A DNA stretch of 64,000 nt from the NCBI RefSeq assembly GCF_003336425.1, contig NZ_QEIO01000001.1, positions 1 to 64,000 on the forward strand, in the 5' to 3' direction. The notes below the pieces were generated by a model. It was not told the DNA's origin. It made no database searches and worked only from the letters and a program-made list of their open reading frames with translations. The stretch comes from Marinitenerispora sediminis. GTDB taxonomy: Bacteria > Actinomycetota > Actinomycetes > Streptosporangiales > Streptosporangiaceae. A program made the position numbers and the translations under genes. Positions within the stretch are counted from its first letter, which is position 1. Each line of letters opens with the position of its first letter. Shown here piece after piece: positions 24,278 to 33,285 of the stretch.

Positions 24278-26437
24278 TCACGCTGCCGGCCGCAGTTTGC
24301 CGCGGACGCGCTCCGCCGCCGCCTCGTGGCCGTTTCCCTGATACCGGTCGAGCGCCTCCCGCCAGTACCGGTCCGCGTCCGCGCCGTCCGCGAGGTCGCC
24401 GAGCGCCTCCAGCGCCTTGGCCTCCTGGTACGGGCGGCCGGCCGCGCGGAAGCGCGGCAGCGCCTCCTCGAACAAGGCCCGCGCCTGCCGCAGTTCGTCC
24501 GCCGCCAGCAGTTCGCCCTGCCCCATGAGGACCTTGCCCTCGTTGGCGTGGTCCCGCCGCCCCTCGGCGGCCAGCTCGTCGAACGCCGCCATGGCGCGGG
24601 CGTAACTCTCCAGGGCCGCGGGCCGGTCGCCGAGCACGGCGAGCGCGTCGGCCCGGTGCATGTGGTGCAGGGCGCGGCTGCGGGTCCGCGCGGGGTCGAG
24701 GAACGGCAGCGACCGGTCGAAGTACTCCAGTGCCCGCCCGGCCGCTCCGCGGCGGCGCTCGGTGATGCCCAGCCACTCCAGCGCGGCCCCCACCCCGCGC
24801 CGCTCGGTGCCCGCCTCGGCCGCGGCCAGCGAGAGCCGGAACCGCGCGGCCGCCTCCTCGACGCGGCCTCGGCCGAGCAGCATCTCGCCCCACTGCGCCT
24901 GGACGCGCGCCTCGGCGTCGGGGTCCGCGCACGCCCGCGCGTCCGCCTCGGCCCAGGCCAGCACGGTCGCGCGCTCGTCGCCGCGCCCGTGGGCGGTGAA
25001 GTAGGCGTTGGTGGCCTCGGCCATCTGCCACCGGTAGCCGGGGGCGGGGCGGCTGCCGTCCCACACGCGGCCGGAGCGCTCCATGCAGGCCATGATGGCG
25101 GCGAGGTTGTCGCCGATCCACTCCGCGGGTGTCGGCGGACCGTCCGGGCGCCGCTCCGCGTCAGGGGTGTGCCGCAGGGCCGCGGCGAAGTCCGGCAGCG
25201 CGGACGGCGGCTGCTCCTCGTAGAGCGGGCTAAGCCGCCACCGCTGGGACAGGTGGGAGTCCGCCGCGACGGCGCCGCGCAGGTAGTAGTCGGCGATCCG
25301 GCCGCGCAGCCGCTCGCGTTCGCCGGGGCCGGTGGCGCGCAGGGCCCGCGTCGTGGCGTGTTCGTAGGTGAGGTCGTCCATGAGGAGGCGGCCGCGGCGG
25401 TCGGACCTGACCAGGCCGCGCCGGTGCAGTTCCCGCAGCCCCGCCGCGGCCTCCGTGGGGGCCTCCTGGAACAGGGCCGGGACCAGCCCGGCGTCGAAGT
25501 CCCGGGTCGGGTGCAGCCCGATCGCCCGGTAGATCTCGGCCGCCCACGGGCTGAGCTCGGCGTAGGAGATGTCGAACACCGAGGAGGGGCGGACCATGGT
25601 GTCGTCGTTCCCGTCCTCCAGCGCGGCCAAGCGGCCGTGTTCGGCCATCCGGTCCACGAGCTCGCCGATCGGCAGCTCCGGCCGGTCGTGCAGCAGGCCG
25701 GCGGCGTGGCTGGCGACCAGGGGGACTCCCTGGCACGTGCGGACGAGTTCGGCGAACGCCGCGGGTTCCGCCGCCGTGCGCTCCGCGCCCAGGATGCCGA
25801 CGAAGAGCTCCACGAGGGCGTCGTCCGCCAGCGGCGGCAGCGCCAGGCGGCGCGGCCGGCACTGCGCGAGGCCGGCCAGCGGCGCGCGGCTGGTGGCGAT
25901 GACGTGCAGGCCGGGGAGGTTGGACAGGAAGGGACGGACCTGCGCCGCGGACTGGACGTCGTCCAGGAGGAGCACCACCGGGCGCTCCTCGATCCGGGCG
26001 CGGAACAGCTCGATCTTCGCGGCCGGTGTGCCCAGGGCGTGCCCGTCGGTCGCGAGGCCGGTCAGCGCGAAGTACCGGTCGCACACCTCGTCGACCGCGC
26101 GGCCGCGGCCGTCACCGGGGCCGCCTCCGCACTCGATCGCGATCTGGGCGTGGTCGAACCGGTGCCGGTTCTCGTTGATCCAGGTGAGGGCGAGCGTGGT
26201 CTTCCCGATACCGGACGCCCCGGTGATGTTCCACAGCCTGCTGCCGCCTGCCGCGGCCTGCTCGGCCCAGGCGTCGAGCTCGGCGAACTCGGCGGCCCGG
26301 TTCTGGAACACGGAGGTGACCGCGGGGAGCAGCCGGACCGTCCTGCGCTCCCGCTGTCCCAGTTCGACGGAACCGCTGAGCGTGCCGATCTGGATGAGTG
26401 TTCCCGAGACCTGCCCGCCGAAGGAGTTTGCGCTCAC
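24278..26437 (-). CDS. STAND/NB-ARC ATPase with TPR repeats (regulator)
   Basis: 719 aa from the GTG at 26437 (VSANSFGGQVSG). Walker A is ITGASGIGKTTLA (about 71-83); Walker B VVLLLDDVQ is followed by VIATSRAPL and GVPLVASHAAGLL, as in NB-ARC proteins. An arm region follows, then TPR-like helices from about residue 480 to the end (AAARFRLSLAAAEAGTERRGVG, RALEYFDRSLPF, ALFEEALPRFRAAG). There is no DNA-binding domain at the N-terminus, so it may be a signalling STAND. The frame extends 94 codons upstream without coding character. Confidence 0.85.
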   Translation of the reverse strand: MSANSFGGQVSGTLIQIGTLSGSVELGQRERRTVRLLPAVTSVFQNRAAEFAELDAWAEQAAAGGSRLWNITGASGIGKTTLALTWINENRHRFDHAQIAIECGGGPGDGRGRAVDEVCDRYFALTGLATDGHALGTPAAKIELFRARIEERPVVLLLDDVQSAAQVRPFLSNLPGLHVIATSRAPLAGLAQCRPRRLALPPLADDALVELFVGILGAERTAAEPAAFAELVRTCQGVPLVASHAAGLLHDRPELPIGELVDRMAEHGRLAALEDGNDDTMVRPSSVFDISYAELSPWAAEIYRAIGLHPTRDFDAGLVPALFQEAPTEAAAGLRELHRRGLVRSDRRGRLLMDDLTYEHATTRALRATGPGERERLRGRIADYYLRGAVAADSHLSQRWRLSPLYEEQPPSALPDFAAALRHTPDAERRPDGPPTPAEWIGDNLAAIMACMERSGRVWDGSRPAPGYRWQMAEATNAYFTAHGRGDERATVLAWAEADARACADPDAEARVQAQWGEMLLGRGRVEEAAARFRLSLAAAEAGTERRGVGAALEWLGITERRRGAAGRALEYFDRSLPFLDPARTRSRALHHMHRADALAVLGDRPAALESYARAMAAFDELAAEGRRDHANEGKVLMGQGELLAADELRQARALFEEALPRFRAAGRPYQEAKALEALGDLADGADADRYWREALDRYQGNGHEAAAERVRGKLRPAA

Positions 26438-26602
26438 GGCGCTCCATCTTGGCCCAGATTCCGGGGCGCCACCAGTCGGCAGGTCACGGACCGGAGCGGT
26501 CTGGCCGCGTGTGGTCGCGCCGGCGGCCCGCGGTGGGCCGGGCCGCCCGAATGCGGGTGCCGCCGTCCGCCGCAGGGGTCCGCCCCTGGGGAGCGGCTCC
26601 GC

Positions 26603-26630
26603 GGGCGGAGCGGCGGCCGCCGCTCCGCCC
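26603..26630. terminator. 28-bp perfect palindrome, terminator-like
   Basis: The left arm GGGCGGAGCGGCGG is followed directly by its exact complement. It lies downstream of the symporter gene (minus strand). No T-tract follows, so it may act as a transcript-end or anti-read-through structure in this GC-rich genome. Confidence 0.5.
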
Positions 26631-26651
26631 GGAATAGGAGGTGCTGCGGCT

Positions 26652-26681
26652 GGGCCACCGGTGCGGCGGCACCGGTGGCCC
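26652..26681. terminator. 13-bp stem, 4-nt loop hairpin, terminator-like
   Basis: GGGCCACCGGTGC pairs perfectly with its complement around a GGCG loop. It is the first strong hairpin 128 bp after the symporter stop. No T-run. Confidence 0.55.
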
Positions 26682-26809
26682 GGGGGCGTTATCGCCGGGT
26701 CTCGCCGGTCTTGCCTCATCGGGAAGTCCGGGCGGGCCTGGGCCGCCCGCCCGGTCCGGGCCTCATCAGGCGCCCCGATCGTGTTGGTGGTGGCCCGCCG
26801 ATCTCCGCG

Positions 26810-28231
26810 TCAACCGACGGGAACGGCGCCATCCTGCCCCACGCGTTCACGGGAGCGCGTCAGCCAGCCGGTGACGAGCATGGCCGCCGCGGAGGCGGCG
26901 AGTCCGTAGGCCACGTAGGGGATGTTGGTGCCGAGTGCCTGCGTGACGCCTGCGACGAGGACGCCGGCGACGACTCCGGCGATCCCGGTGTAGGGCCCGA
27001 CGAGGTTGGTCCGGCGCAGGACGAAGCCGAGGAACACGGGGAAGAACAGCCCCACGGCGGAGTAGGCGTAGGAGGACACGATCCAGTCCAGGGCGGACGG
27101 GAAGGCCAGGGACAGGACGAGCGCCACCGCCAGGACGACGGCGGAAAGGATCCGGGACAGCTTGAGGATGTCCCGCGAGGTGACGTCGCGGGTGGTGTAG
27201 TTCTTGTAGATGTCCTGCGTGATGTTGACGACCACCGACTGCACGGCGCTGGTGACCGTGGACAGCAGGGTCTGGCAGATGAAGGCCGAGTAGGCGACGC
27301 TGAGGATCAGCGGCATCCCGGCGATGATGGTTCCCGCCGCGTCCTCGGGGTTGCCGAGCCGCGGGTTCAGCGCGAACGCCGACATGCCCAGGACGGAGGC
27401 GTAGACCTTGGTTCCCAGGAGCAGTGCCGCGGTCCCGATCAACGACCAGACCACCGTGCGCAGGGTGTTGGCGGCGTAGATCCGCTGGAAGTACATCTGG
27501 TTGGTCATGGTGCCGGGCGTCAGCGACATGGCCCAGAGTCCGATGGTCAGCAGGCCGGGGGCGAGGAACCCCTCCCAGCCGACACGTGCGGGGGTGGCCG
27601 CGGCGGCGACCTCGGACCAGCCGCCGGCCGCGTGCAGGGCGTAGAAGCCGACCACGAAGGCCATGAGCAGCATGAACGCGCCGAAGATGGCGTCGCTCCA
27701 GGCGACCGAGGTCATGCCTCCGGGCAGGACGAAGAGCAGGCCGACGATGGCGAACGCGACGGCGAGGACGGTGCTGTTGACGCCCGTCAGCTGGTGGAAC
27801 AGGTTGGCGAACGCGACGAGCTGGGTGCACAGCCAGCCGAACGGGACGACCATGGTCATCAGGGTGACCACGGTCATGAGGACGCGGTGGCCGCCGTAGA
27901 TCTTCTTGATGATGTCCGGCAGGCTCACGAAGTCGTGCTGGCGGAGCCACCTGGCCATGAACAGCAGGGCGAGGACGCCTCCGGCGGTGAAGACGCCGTA
28001 GGTGACGACCCCCCAGCCGAACTGGTAGCCGAGGCCGACCTGGGCCACCAGCATGCCGCCGCCGGAGGCGGTGGCGAACTGGGTGAGCACGACGACGATC
28101 AGCGGAAGGGAGCGGCCGCCGACCGACCAGCCTTCCGCGGTGCGCGTCCGCCGGCTGATCCACAGCGAGAAGCACACGGTGAGCAGAAGCGCTAATGAGT
28201 TGACGGCGATGATCAGGACGGGCTGGTTCAT
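26810..28231 (-). CDS. Sodium:solute symporter (SSS family)
   Basis: 473 aa with about 13 membrane segments, starting MNQPVLIIAVNSLALLLTV. SSS hallmarks are AEGWSVGGRSLPLIVVVLTQFATASGGGM in segments 1-2 and later VNITQDIYKNYTTRDVTSRDILKLSRI. The family couples Na+ to uptake of proline, sugars, vitamins and similar solutes. Its neighbour upstream on the same strand is an argininosuccinate-lyase homologue, suggesting import of a substrate or release of a product for that enzyme. Substrate unknown. Confidence 0.9.
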   Translation of the reverse strand: MNQPVLIIAVNSLALLLTVCFSLWISRRTRTAEGWSVGGRSLPLIVVVLTQFATASGGGMLVAQVGLGYQFGWGVVTYGVFTAGGVLALLFMARWLRQHDFVSLPDIIKKIYGGHRVLMTVVTLMTMVVPFGWLCTQLVAFANLFHQLTGVNSTVLAVAFAIVGLLFVLPGGMTSVAWSDAIFGAFMLLMAFVVGFYALHAAGGWSEVAAAATPARVGWEGFLAPGLLTIGLWAMSLTPGTMTNQMYFQRIYAANTLRTVVWSLIGTAALLLGTKVYASVLGMSAFALNPRLGNPEDAAGTIIAGMPLILSVAYSAFICQTLLSTVTSAVQSVVVNITQDIYKNYTTRDVTSRDILKLSRILSAVVLAVALVLSLAFPSALDWIVSSYAYSAVGLFFPVFLGFVLRRTNLVGPYTGIAGVVAGVLVAGVTQALGTNIPYVAYGLAASAAAMLVTGWLTRSRERVGQDGAVPVG

Positions 28232-28607
28232 GACGGTCTCCCGGGTACGGCACGCTACCGGCCGACGAGCAGGGCCGATGGAATGGGCGGTAGGGATTAC
28301 GCGAGCTGCTGGCGGCTGAACCTTGCGTGGCGGCGGCCGCCGCGGAAACGCGCTCTCGCGGGGGAGGGACTGGCTGCCGCCTGGTGGTGGATCCGGTTCC
28401 GGCGATCGGCAGATCAGCCACCGGACTGCCGTCGCCCTGGGGGAACCGCGGCTCCGGCAGGGATCGCCTACCGGGGCGTGGATCGTCTGGGCGCGCGCCC
28501 ATCGCGGAACGTGTCACCGCCCGTTGTCACCCGGGAGGTCGTCGTCCGCGCTTCGTCTTGTGGACGAAGACGCGCCGAAGTCGGAGGTGCGGTGCCGGGC
28601 GCCTACG
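28232..28607. other. Intergenic gap, no gene seen
   Basis: 376 bp between the lyase and symporter genes, both on the minus strand. I see no reading frame with coding character, RNA gene or clear terminator. It probably holds the symporter promoter. Confidence 0.5.
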
Positions 28608-30125
28608 TCACGCCCTGGTCCGGTCGTCGTGGACCCGCCCGGCCGCCAACGCCGCCGCCCGCGCGCGCAGCGACTCGGCGGCCTGCCGCCGCGCCGCGAC
28701 GACGCTGCTGAGGTGCGCCTCGTCCTCGTCGAGCACGTGGCTGAGCCGGCTGAGTTGGCGGTGCACCTCGCGTGGGGCGGGCCCGCCCTCGGCGGTCCGG
28801 CCCGCGACGTTGTTCAGCGGGGCGAGGCTGCGGGCGACCAGCTCGGGCGAGACGTCGATGGGGTGCCCGAGCACCCGCAGGGAGGCGGCGGCGATCACGT
28901 CCGGATCGATGTCACGCGCGGTCCTGCCGCTGGCGAGGCAGTCGGCGACCACGGCGCCGACGATGTGGTGAGCGGTCCGGAAGGGCAGTCCGTGGTGGCG
29001 GACGAGTTCGTTGGCGAGTTCGGTGACGCTGCTGAAGTCGGCGGCGGCGCGCTCCCCCGCGAGCTCGGTGTTGAACGTCAGACTCGTGACGGTGTGCTCG
29101 AACAGTTCCACGGCGACCCGGCCCTCGGCCACCCCGTCCCAGACGAAGCGGAGCGACTCCACGCTGGATTCGCGGGAGTGGGAGTACCCGGAGCTCTTCA
29201 GGGCACCGAGGCAGGAGATCCAGCAGGCCTGCAGGTGGGCCGCCTTCGCCTTGATGTGCTCCAGGGTCACCGGGTTCTTCTTCTGCGGCATGATGCTGCT
29301 GGTGACGGCGATGGAGGAGTCCACCTCCACGAGGTTGAACTCGCCGCTGGCCCACACGTAGAGGTCCTGTGCGAACCGGCCGAGGTTGTTCGTGAGGATC
29401 GCCAGCGCACCGAGGACGTCGGCCATGTAGTCGCGGGAGGCGACTCCGTCCAGTGAGTTGCCCATGACCGTCTCGAAGCCGAGCAGCTCGGCGGTGACCG
29501 AGCGGTCGATGTCGAAGGTCGTGGACGCCAACGCACCGGACCCCAGAGGGCTGGAGTTGACGTCGGCCAGGCACGCCCTCAGCCGGGCGTGGTCGCGCTG
29601 CAGCGTGTGCAGCGCCGCCGACAGGTAGTGGCCGACGGTGATGGGTTCGGCGGCCTGCAGGTGGGTGTAGCCGGTGATGACCGTCTCGACATGCTCGGCC
29701 GCGAGTGCCAGCAGCCGGCGCCGCAGGGTCAGGAGTTGGTGGCACACCTCGACCAGTTCGCTCCGCAGGCGGAGCCGGGCGACGGTGGCCAGCATGTCGT
29801 TGCGGCTCCGGGCCGTGTGCAGCTTCCCGCCGGTCTCGGCGCCCACCCTGGCCATGAGGTTGGCCTCGATGTTGAAGTACAGGTCTTCCAGGGCCGGGTC
29901 GATGCGCAGCGCGCGGGGGCCGGCCTGGCGCATCTCGTCCGTGGCGGCCTGGATCTTGGCCGCGGTGCCGGCGTCGACGATGCCCGCCTCGACCAGCATC
30001 ACCAGGTGTGCGGTGTTGACATCGAGGAAGTACTCGAAGTGGTGGGCGAGATCTCGCTCAAGGCCGGGTTCGATGATCAGCCGACGGACGACCTCGTCTG
30101 GTGACTTCTCCAAGCGTCCGGTCAC
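28608..30125 (-). CDS. Argininosuccinate lyase family protein (ArgH paralogue)
   Basis: 505 aa from a GTG preceded by a strong GAGGGGGGA site. The fumarase/aspartase superfamily blocks are present: HTARSRNDMLATVARLRLR, GYTHLQAAEPITVGHYL and the signature SSIMPQKKNPVTLEHIKAKA with the catalytic Ser. The best match is ArgH, but the setting (symporter and RpiR regulator, no arg genes) suggests it acts on another amino-succinate-type or C-N compound in catabolism. The open frame extends 91 codons upstream without similarity. Confidence 0.85.
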   Translation of the reverse strand: MTGRLEKSPDEVVRRLIIEPGLERDLAHHFEYFLDVNTAHLVMLVEAGIVDAGTAAKIQAATDEMRQAGPRALRIDPALEDLYFNIEANLMARVGAETGGKLHTARSRNDMLATVARLRLRSELVEVCHQLLTLRRRLLALAAEHVETVITGYTHLQAAEPITVGHYLSAALHTLQRDHARLRACLADVNSSPLGSGALASTTFDIDRSVTAELLGFETVMGNSLDGVASRDYMADVLGALAILTNNLGRFAQDLYVWASGEFNLVEVDSSIAVTSSIMPQKKNPVTLEHIKAKAAHLQACWISCLGALKSSGYSHSRESSVESLRFVWDGVAEGRVAVELFEHTVTSLTFNTELAGERAAADFSSVTELANELVRHHGLPFRTAHHIVGAVVADCLASGRTARDIDPDVIAAASLRVLGHPIDVSPELVARSLAPLNNVAGRTAEGGPAPREVHRQLSRLSHVLDEDEAHLSSVVAARRQAAESLRARAAALAAGRVHDDRTRA

Positions 30126-30408
30126 AGGTGGTCCCCCCTCGCAGTACGTACGGACATCCGAACCGTTCGGATGACGGGCACCGGCCTGTGCGCGGGCGGT
30201 GCCCAGCCAGCCGGTGCGGCCCGCCCCGGCGCGAGCGGCGCGGTGGGCGGTCGGAACACCGACCACCCCGCCGCCGGCGACCGGCACGTCACGTGCCGCG
30301 CGTCCCGGCCCCGGTTCGGGGCCCGCGGCGGTCCGCGGTCCCCTCGGTGAAGTGACGCCCGTCACCTGAGCTGGCCAATCGGAATGTAGCGGGATCAACA
30401 GTTCGGTT

Positions 30409-30421
30409 CATAATCAATGTC
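30409..30421 (+). promoter_or_regulatory. Putative -10 of leaderless RpiR transcript
   Basis: CATAAT at 30409-30414 ends seven bases before the GTG of the regulator gene. This spacing gives a leaderless message. The divergent lyase promoter would lie in the same 296-bp intergenic region. Confidence 0.45.
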
Positions 30422-31303
30422 GTGAACTCGACAGAACTGTTGGATGGTCCCAGCTTCACCGAACGGCTCGCCGCCCGCGTCGGCGAGCTCACCCGCAGCG
30501 AACGCCTCGTCGCGCAGTTCGTCCACCACAATCCGGAAACGGCGGTGGTGTCCTCGGCGGCCGCGCTCGGCCGCCTCACCGAAACCAGCGACGCCACCGT
30601 CCTGCGGGCGGTACGCGCCCTGGGCTACCGCTCGCTGCCGGAGCTCCAACGCGCGCTGGTCGCTCACCTGCGGCGACGCAGTGACCTGACCACCCAGCTC
30701 GCCGCCCGGACCGAGGCGATACCGCCGGCCGCGCTGAGCGTGCTGGACCAGGTGCGCACGGACAGCGAGCGACTGGTCCACCAGCTGAACGCCCACGTTC
30801 CGCCGGACCAGTGGCGCCAGTGCGTCGAGCTGGTCGACGCAGCCGCCCATGTGCTCTGCTTCGGCACGGGTCCCTCGGCCGCCGTCGCCCAGCACCTGGC
30901 GGTGTCCCTGTCGCGCGTGGGCCGGCACGCCACTGCCGTGCACGACACCGGCGTGCAGCTGGCCGACGCGCTCACCGAGGTGCGGGCGGACTGGGCGATC
31001 GTCGTGTTCGCGCCCCTGCGGTTGTTCCGAGAAGTCCCCATCCTGCTCAACCACGCCCGCGGCACCGGCGCCCACTCGATCGCCATCACCGAAACGCTCA
31101 CCCGGGAACTGCGCCGGCACGCCGACGTCGTGCTCACCACCCCGCCCAGTGTCGAGACGACCACCAGCGAGACACTCGCCGCCCTGGTCCTCGCCCACGC
31201 GCTCACGCTGGAGGTGGCCCGGCTCCACCCGGCGGAGGCCGCGCAGCGCACCCAGCTCATCGAGCGGCTCCGCGTCAGCATCACCGGTCGCGGCAGCCGG
31301 TAG
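30422..31303 (+). CDS. RpiR/MurR-family regulator (HTH + SIS)
   Basis: 293 aa. The N-terminal HTH (about residues 15-85) has LTRSERLVAQFVHHNPETAVVSSAAALGRLTETSDATVLRAVRALGY. The C-terminal SIS domain starts near residue 125 with AAHVLCFGTGPSAAVAQHLAVSLSRVG and carries ADWAIVVFAPLR. SIS domains bind phosphosugars, though RpiR proteins next to amino-acid genes exist. It is divergent from the lyase gene and probably controls it and the symporter. Confidence 0.9.
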   Translation: MNSTELLDGPSFTERLAARVGELTRSERLVAQFVHHNPETAVVSSAAALGRLTETSDATVLRAVRALGYRSLPELQRALVAHLRRRSDLTTQLAARTEAIPPAALSVLDQVRTDSERLVHQLNAHVPPDQWRQCVELVDAAAHVLCFGTGPSAAVAQHLAVSLSRVGRHATAVHDTGVQLADALTEVRADWAIVVFAPLRLFREVPILLNHARGTGAHSIAITETLTRELRRHADVVLTTPPSVETTTSETLAALVLAHALTLEVARLHPAEAAQRTQLIERLRVSITGRGSR

Positions 31304-31419
31304 CGCCACGCCACCTCGGAGGGGAGCGCATCGGGAGCCCGCCCGGCCCCGTGGCACGGCGGAGCCGCGGTCAGGCTTCCTGGCACAGGCTCCGAGCCGG
31401 GGCCCGCCGCCAGGCCGGG

Positions 31420-31600
31420 CTAGCGGCTGGCCGCGGGCACGCCCGCCAGCACCGCGAAGGTCGCCGCTGTCCCGACGGCGATGCCGCCAAGAAGGGGCAG
31501 CGCGGACCGGACCGCTCCGCGATCCATCCGGCGCACGTGCCGCCGATGACGATGCCGAGATTGGGCGCGGCGAGCAGCACGGCGATGGCCTCGCCGCCGC
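31420..31600 (-). pseudogene. C-terminal scrap of an MFS transporter
   Basis: The minus strand reads AIAVLLAAPNLGIVIGGTCAGW and AERSG in one frame, then shifts to ALPLLGGIAVGTAATFAVLAGV and a stop at 31420. These are the last two membrane helices of a major-facilitator protein with one frameshift and no upstream part. It abuts a TetR tail on the other strand. Confidence 0.65.
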
Positions 31601-31766
31601 CCGGGGCGAGCTCCCGCCGGTCGACGGCTCCTTCCTCGGCGAGATGATCTCCGGCCCGATGCACCTCATCATCAACCGCGGCATGCGCCCGTTCACCCGC
31701 GCGGACGCGGAGCTCATCATCAGCGTGGTGACCGCCGGCATCCGGGCCACGGCACCGCACGTCTGA
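31600..31766 (+). pseudogene. C-terminal scrap of a TetR-family regulator
   Basis: ELPPVDGSFLGEMISGPMHL, then IINRGMRPF and ADAELIISVVTAGIRATAPHV with a stop at 31766, matches the last helices of TetR regulators. No HTH remains. With the adjacent MFS scrap it marks a deletion at a former TetR-MFS pair. Confidence 0.65.
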
Positions 31767-32159
31767 GCGGCTACCCGACCGCACCGTGCGGGCCGAAGTC
31801 CGCAGCTCCCGCCGGGCCCGCGCTCAGCGCGGCACGTCGAGGTGCCGCATCAGTCCGGGCGCCGGATCGCGGACCACGGGCGGTTCCGGAAGCGCTGGTT
31901 CCCCAGCGGTGTGCCGCCCGCCGCCCCGCCTCGCATGCGCACGACACCGAGGAGGACCTGCGGGAAGGACCGTGCGCCCGCCGGGGCGCCCTGTGCGGAG
32001 CCGCGGGTGGCGCACGTGGACTGACCCCGGCCCGCCTACTCGGCCGGACCGAACCGCTCACCCACGCCAGCGCGGGCCTGCGGGGAGGGTGGTGGCGCAC
32101 CCCGAAGCGCCGGGCGGAGGCGATGGCATAGGCTGCGACCGGGGCCCGGTGGACGGGCC
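31767..32159. other. Gap, no gene seen
   Basis: About 390 bp between the TetR scrap and the riboswitch. Open frames here lack coding character. It should contain the promoter of the riboswitch-controlled SMR operon. Confidence 0.5.
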
Positions 32160-32201
32160 CGCGGACGAGGGAGCCGTACCCGCACCACGACAAGACGGCC
32201 A
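32160..32201 (+). promoter_or_regulatory. Guanidine-III riboswitch (ykkC-III)
   Basis: The ordered blocks CGGACGAGG, GCCGTACCCG and ACAAGACGGC reproduce the conserved core of the ykkC-III class. GCCGT pairs with ACGGC to form the stem, and the 5' CGG region can form the pseudoknot with CCCG. The ribosome site GGAGAGGGG starts three bases after the element and the SMR start codon follows, so guanidine binding probably exposes or stabilises translation. This matches the known association with Gdx/SugE-type SMR exporters. Confidence 0.92.
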
Positions 32202-32220
32202 TTGGAGAGGGGTCTTGTCC

Positions 32221-32535
32221 ATGGCGTGGTTCGTCCTCATCGTTTCCGGCGTCCTGGAGGCGGTGTGGGCCTCGGCGCTCGCCGCCTCCCACGGCTTTTC
32301 CCGCTGGCGCCCGGCTGTCCTGTTCCTCGTATCGCTGGTCCTGAGCATGACGGGGCTGGCCTGGGCCATGACCTCCCTGCCGACCGGCACCGCCTACGCG
32401 GTGTGGGTCGGCATCGGCGCCACCCTGACCGTGCTGGGGGGATTCCGCACCGGACAGGACCGCGCGACCTGGAGCAAGTCGCTGCTGCTGCTCCTGCTCG
32501 TCGGCTCCATCATCGGCCTCAAGGCGGTGAGCTGA
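32221..32535 (+). CDS. SMR efflux protein, guanidinium exporter subunit 1
   Basis: 104 aa, four membrane helices, with the SMR hallmark Glu in SGVLEAVWASALAASHGF (helix 1) and GTAYAVWVGIGATLTVLGG (helix 3). GGAGAGGGG precedes the ATG. Guanidine-III control and the paired second SMR gene point to Gdx-type guanidinium/proton exchange, probably as a heterodimer. Confidence 0.92.
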   Translation: MAWFVLIVSGVLEAVWASALAASHGFSRWRPAVLFLVSLVLSMTGLAWAMTSLPTGTAYAVWVGIGATLTVLGGFRTGQDRATWSKSLLLLLLVGSIIGLKAVS

Positions 32536-32536
32536 C

Positions 32537-32887
32537 ATGCCCTGGATCGTCCTGGTCGTCAGCGCGGTGTTCGAGGCCGTGTGGGCCACCGCCCTGGGCA
32601 TGTCCGAGGGGTTCACCCGCCTTGTCCCGACCCTGGTGTTCTTCGTCGCCCTGACGGCGAGCATGGCCGGCCTGGGCTGGGCCGCCAAGCACATCCCCAT
32701 CGGCACCGCCTACGCGGTCTGGGTCGGCATCGGCGCCGCGCTGACCGTGCTCTACGCGATGGCCACGGGCGGCGAGAGCGTCTCGGCGGCCAAGATCGTC
32801 TTCCTCACCGGGATCATCGCCGCGGTCGTCGGCCTGAAGCTGGTACCCGGCAGGTCGGAACGGGATACCGAACCCGCCGCCAAGTGA
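32537..32887 (+). CDS. SMR efflux protein, guanidinium exporter subunit 2
   Basis: 116 aa, starting one base after the first SMR stop. The same motifs are present: SAVFEAVWATALGMSEGF with the essential Glu, and GTAYAVWVGIGAALTVLYA. The charged tail (GRSERDTEPAAK) is longer than in subunit 1. Paired SMR genes with opposite membrane topology commonly work as a heterodimer. Confidence 0.92.
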   Translation: MPWIVLVVSAVFEAVWATALGMSEGFTRLVPTLVFFVALTASMAGLGWAAKHIPIGTAYAVWVGIGAALTVLYAMATGGESVSAAKIVFLTGIIAAVVGLKLVPGRSERDTEPAAK

Positions 32888-32942
32888 GGCACCGGGGCGG
32901 CGCGGACGGCACCCCGGTACCGCCGCCCCGCCCCGGGGGAAC

Positions 32943-33050
32943 TGCCGAAGCCACCGCCGCCTTGGACCCGTTGCCCGCCCGGTGGCCCCGGCGGCGGGCG
33001 CTCGACTCACCGGCGACTCAGGAGCGCATGCGGAGCACAGAGCGGCCCGG
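32943..33050 (+). pseudogene. Integrase 3'-end remnant A
   Basis: AEATAALDPLP and LDSPATQERMRSTERPG match the C-terminal tail at 48768-48875 and its flank CGGAGCAC. The stop codon is changed, and no catalytic box is present. It is the left-most of three related scraps and precedes the kinase pair. The rest of 32888-33285 has no gene; TTTAATACC near 33170 may belong to the kinase promoter. Confidence 0.7.
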
Positions 33051-33285
33051 GCATGCCCCCGGCTCACGGCCAGGGCGTACGCGCGGGCGCATCGGGCCGA
33101 ACGCGACAGGGGGCGTCGCGACGAGGCCGGGACCGGCTGAAGCGCTTCCGGTCCGGCTTCGTCGGGTTTAATACCATGACGTGCCTGTGAGGACCGATGC
33201 CGGATTCGCCCCGCACCGAACCCGTCCGGGAGCCGCGCGCTCGTTCGTCTTCGCCCCCTGATCCCGCTCCCCCAGGAAGAGTCCC

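Larger units (their letters stand above)
26438..26809. other. Intergenic gap with two strong hairpins
   Basis: No supportable gene. It separates the symporter stop from the STAND start, both on the minus strand. The only distinct structures are the two hairpins at 26603-26630 and 26652-26681. Confidence 0.6.

Noticed and set aside
24326-28195. 1289-codon plus-strand frame across the STAND and symporter genes
   Set aside because: Antisense shadow; low-complexity Arg/Gly/Glu text without domains.
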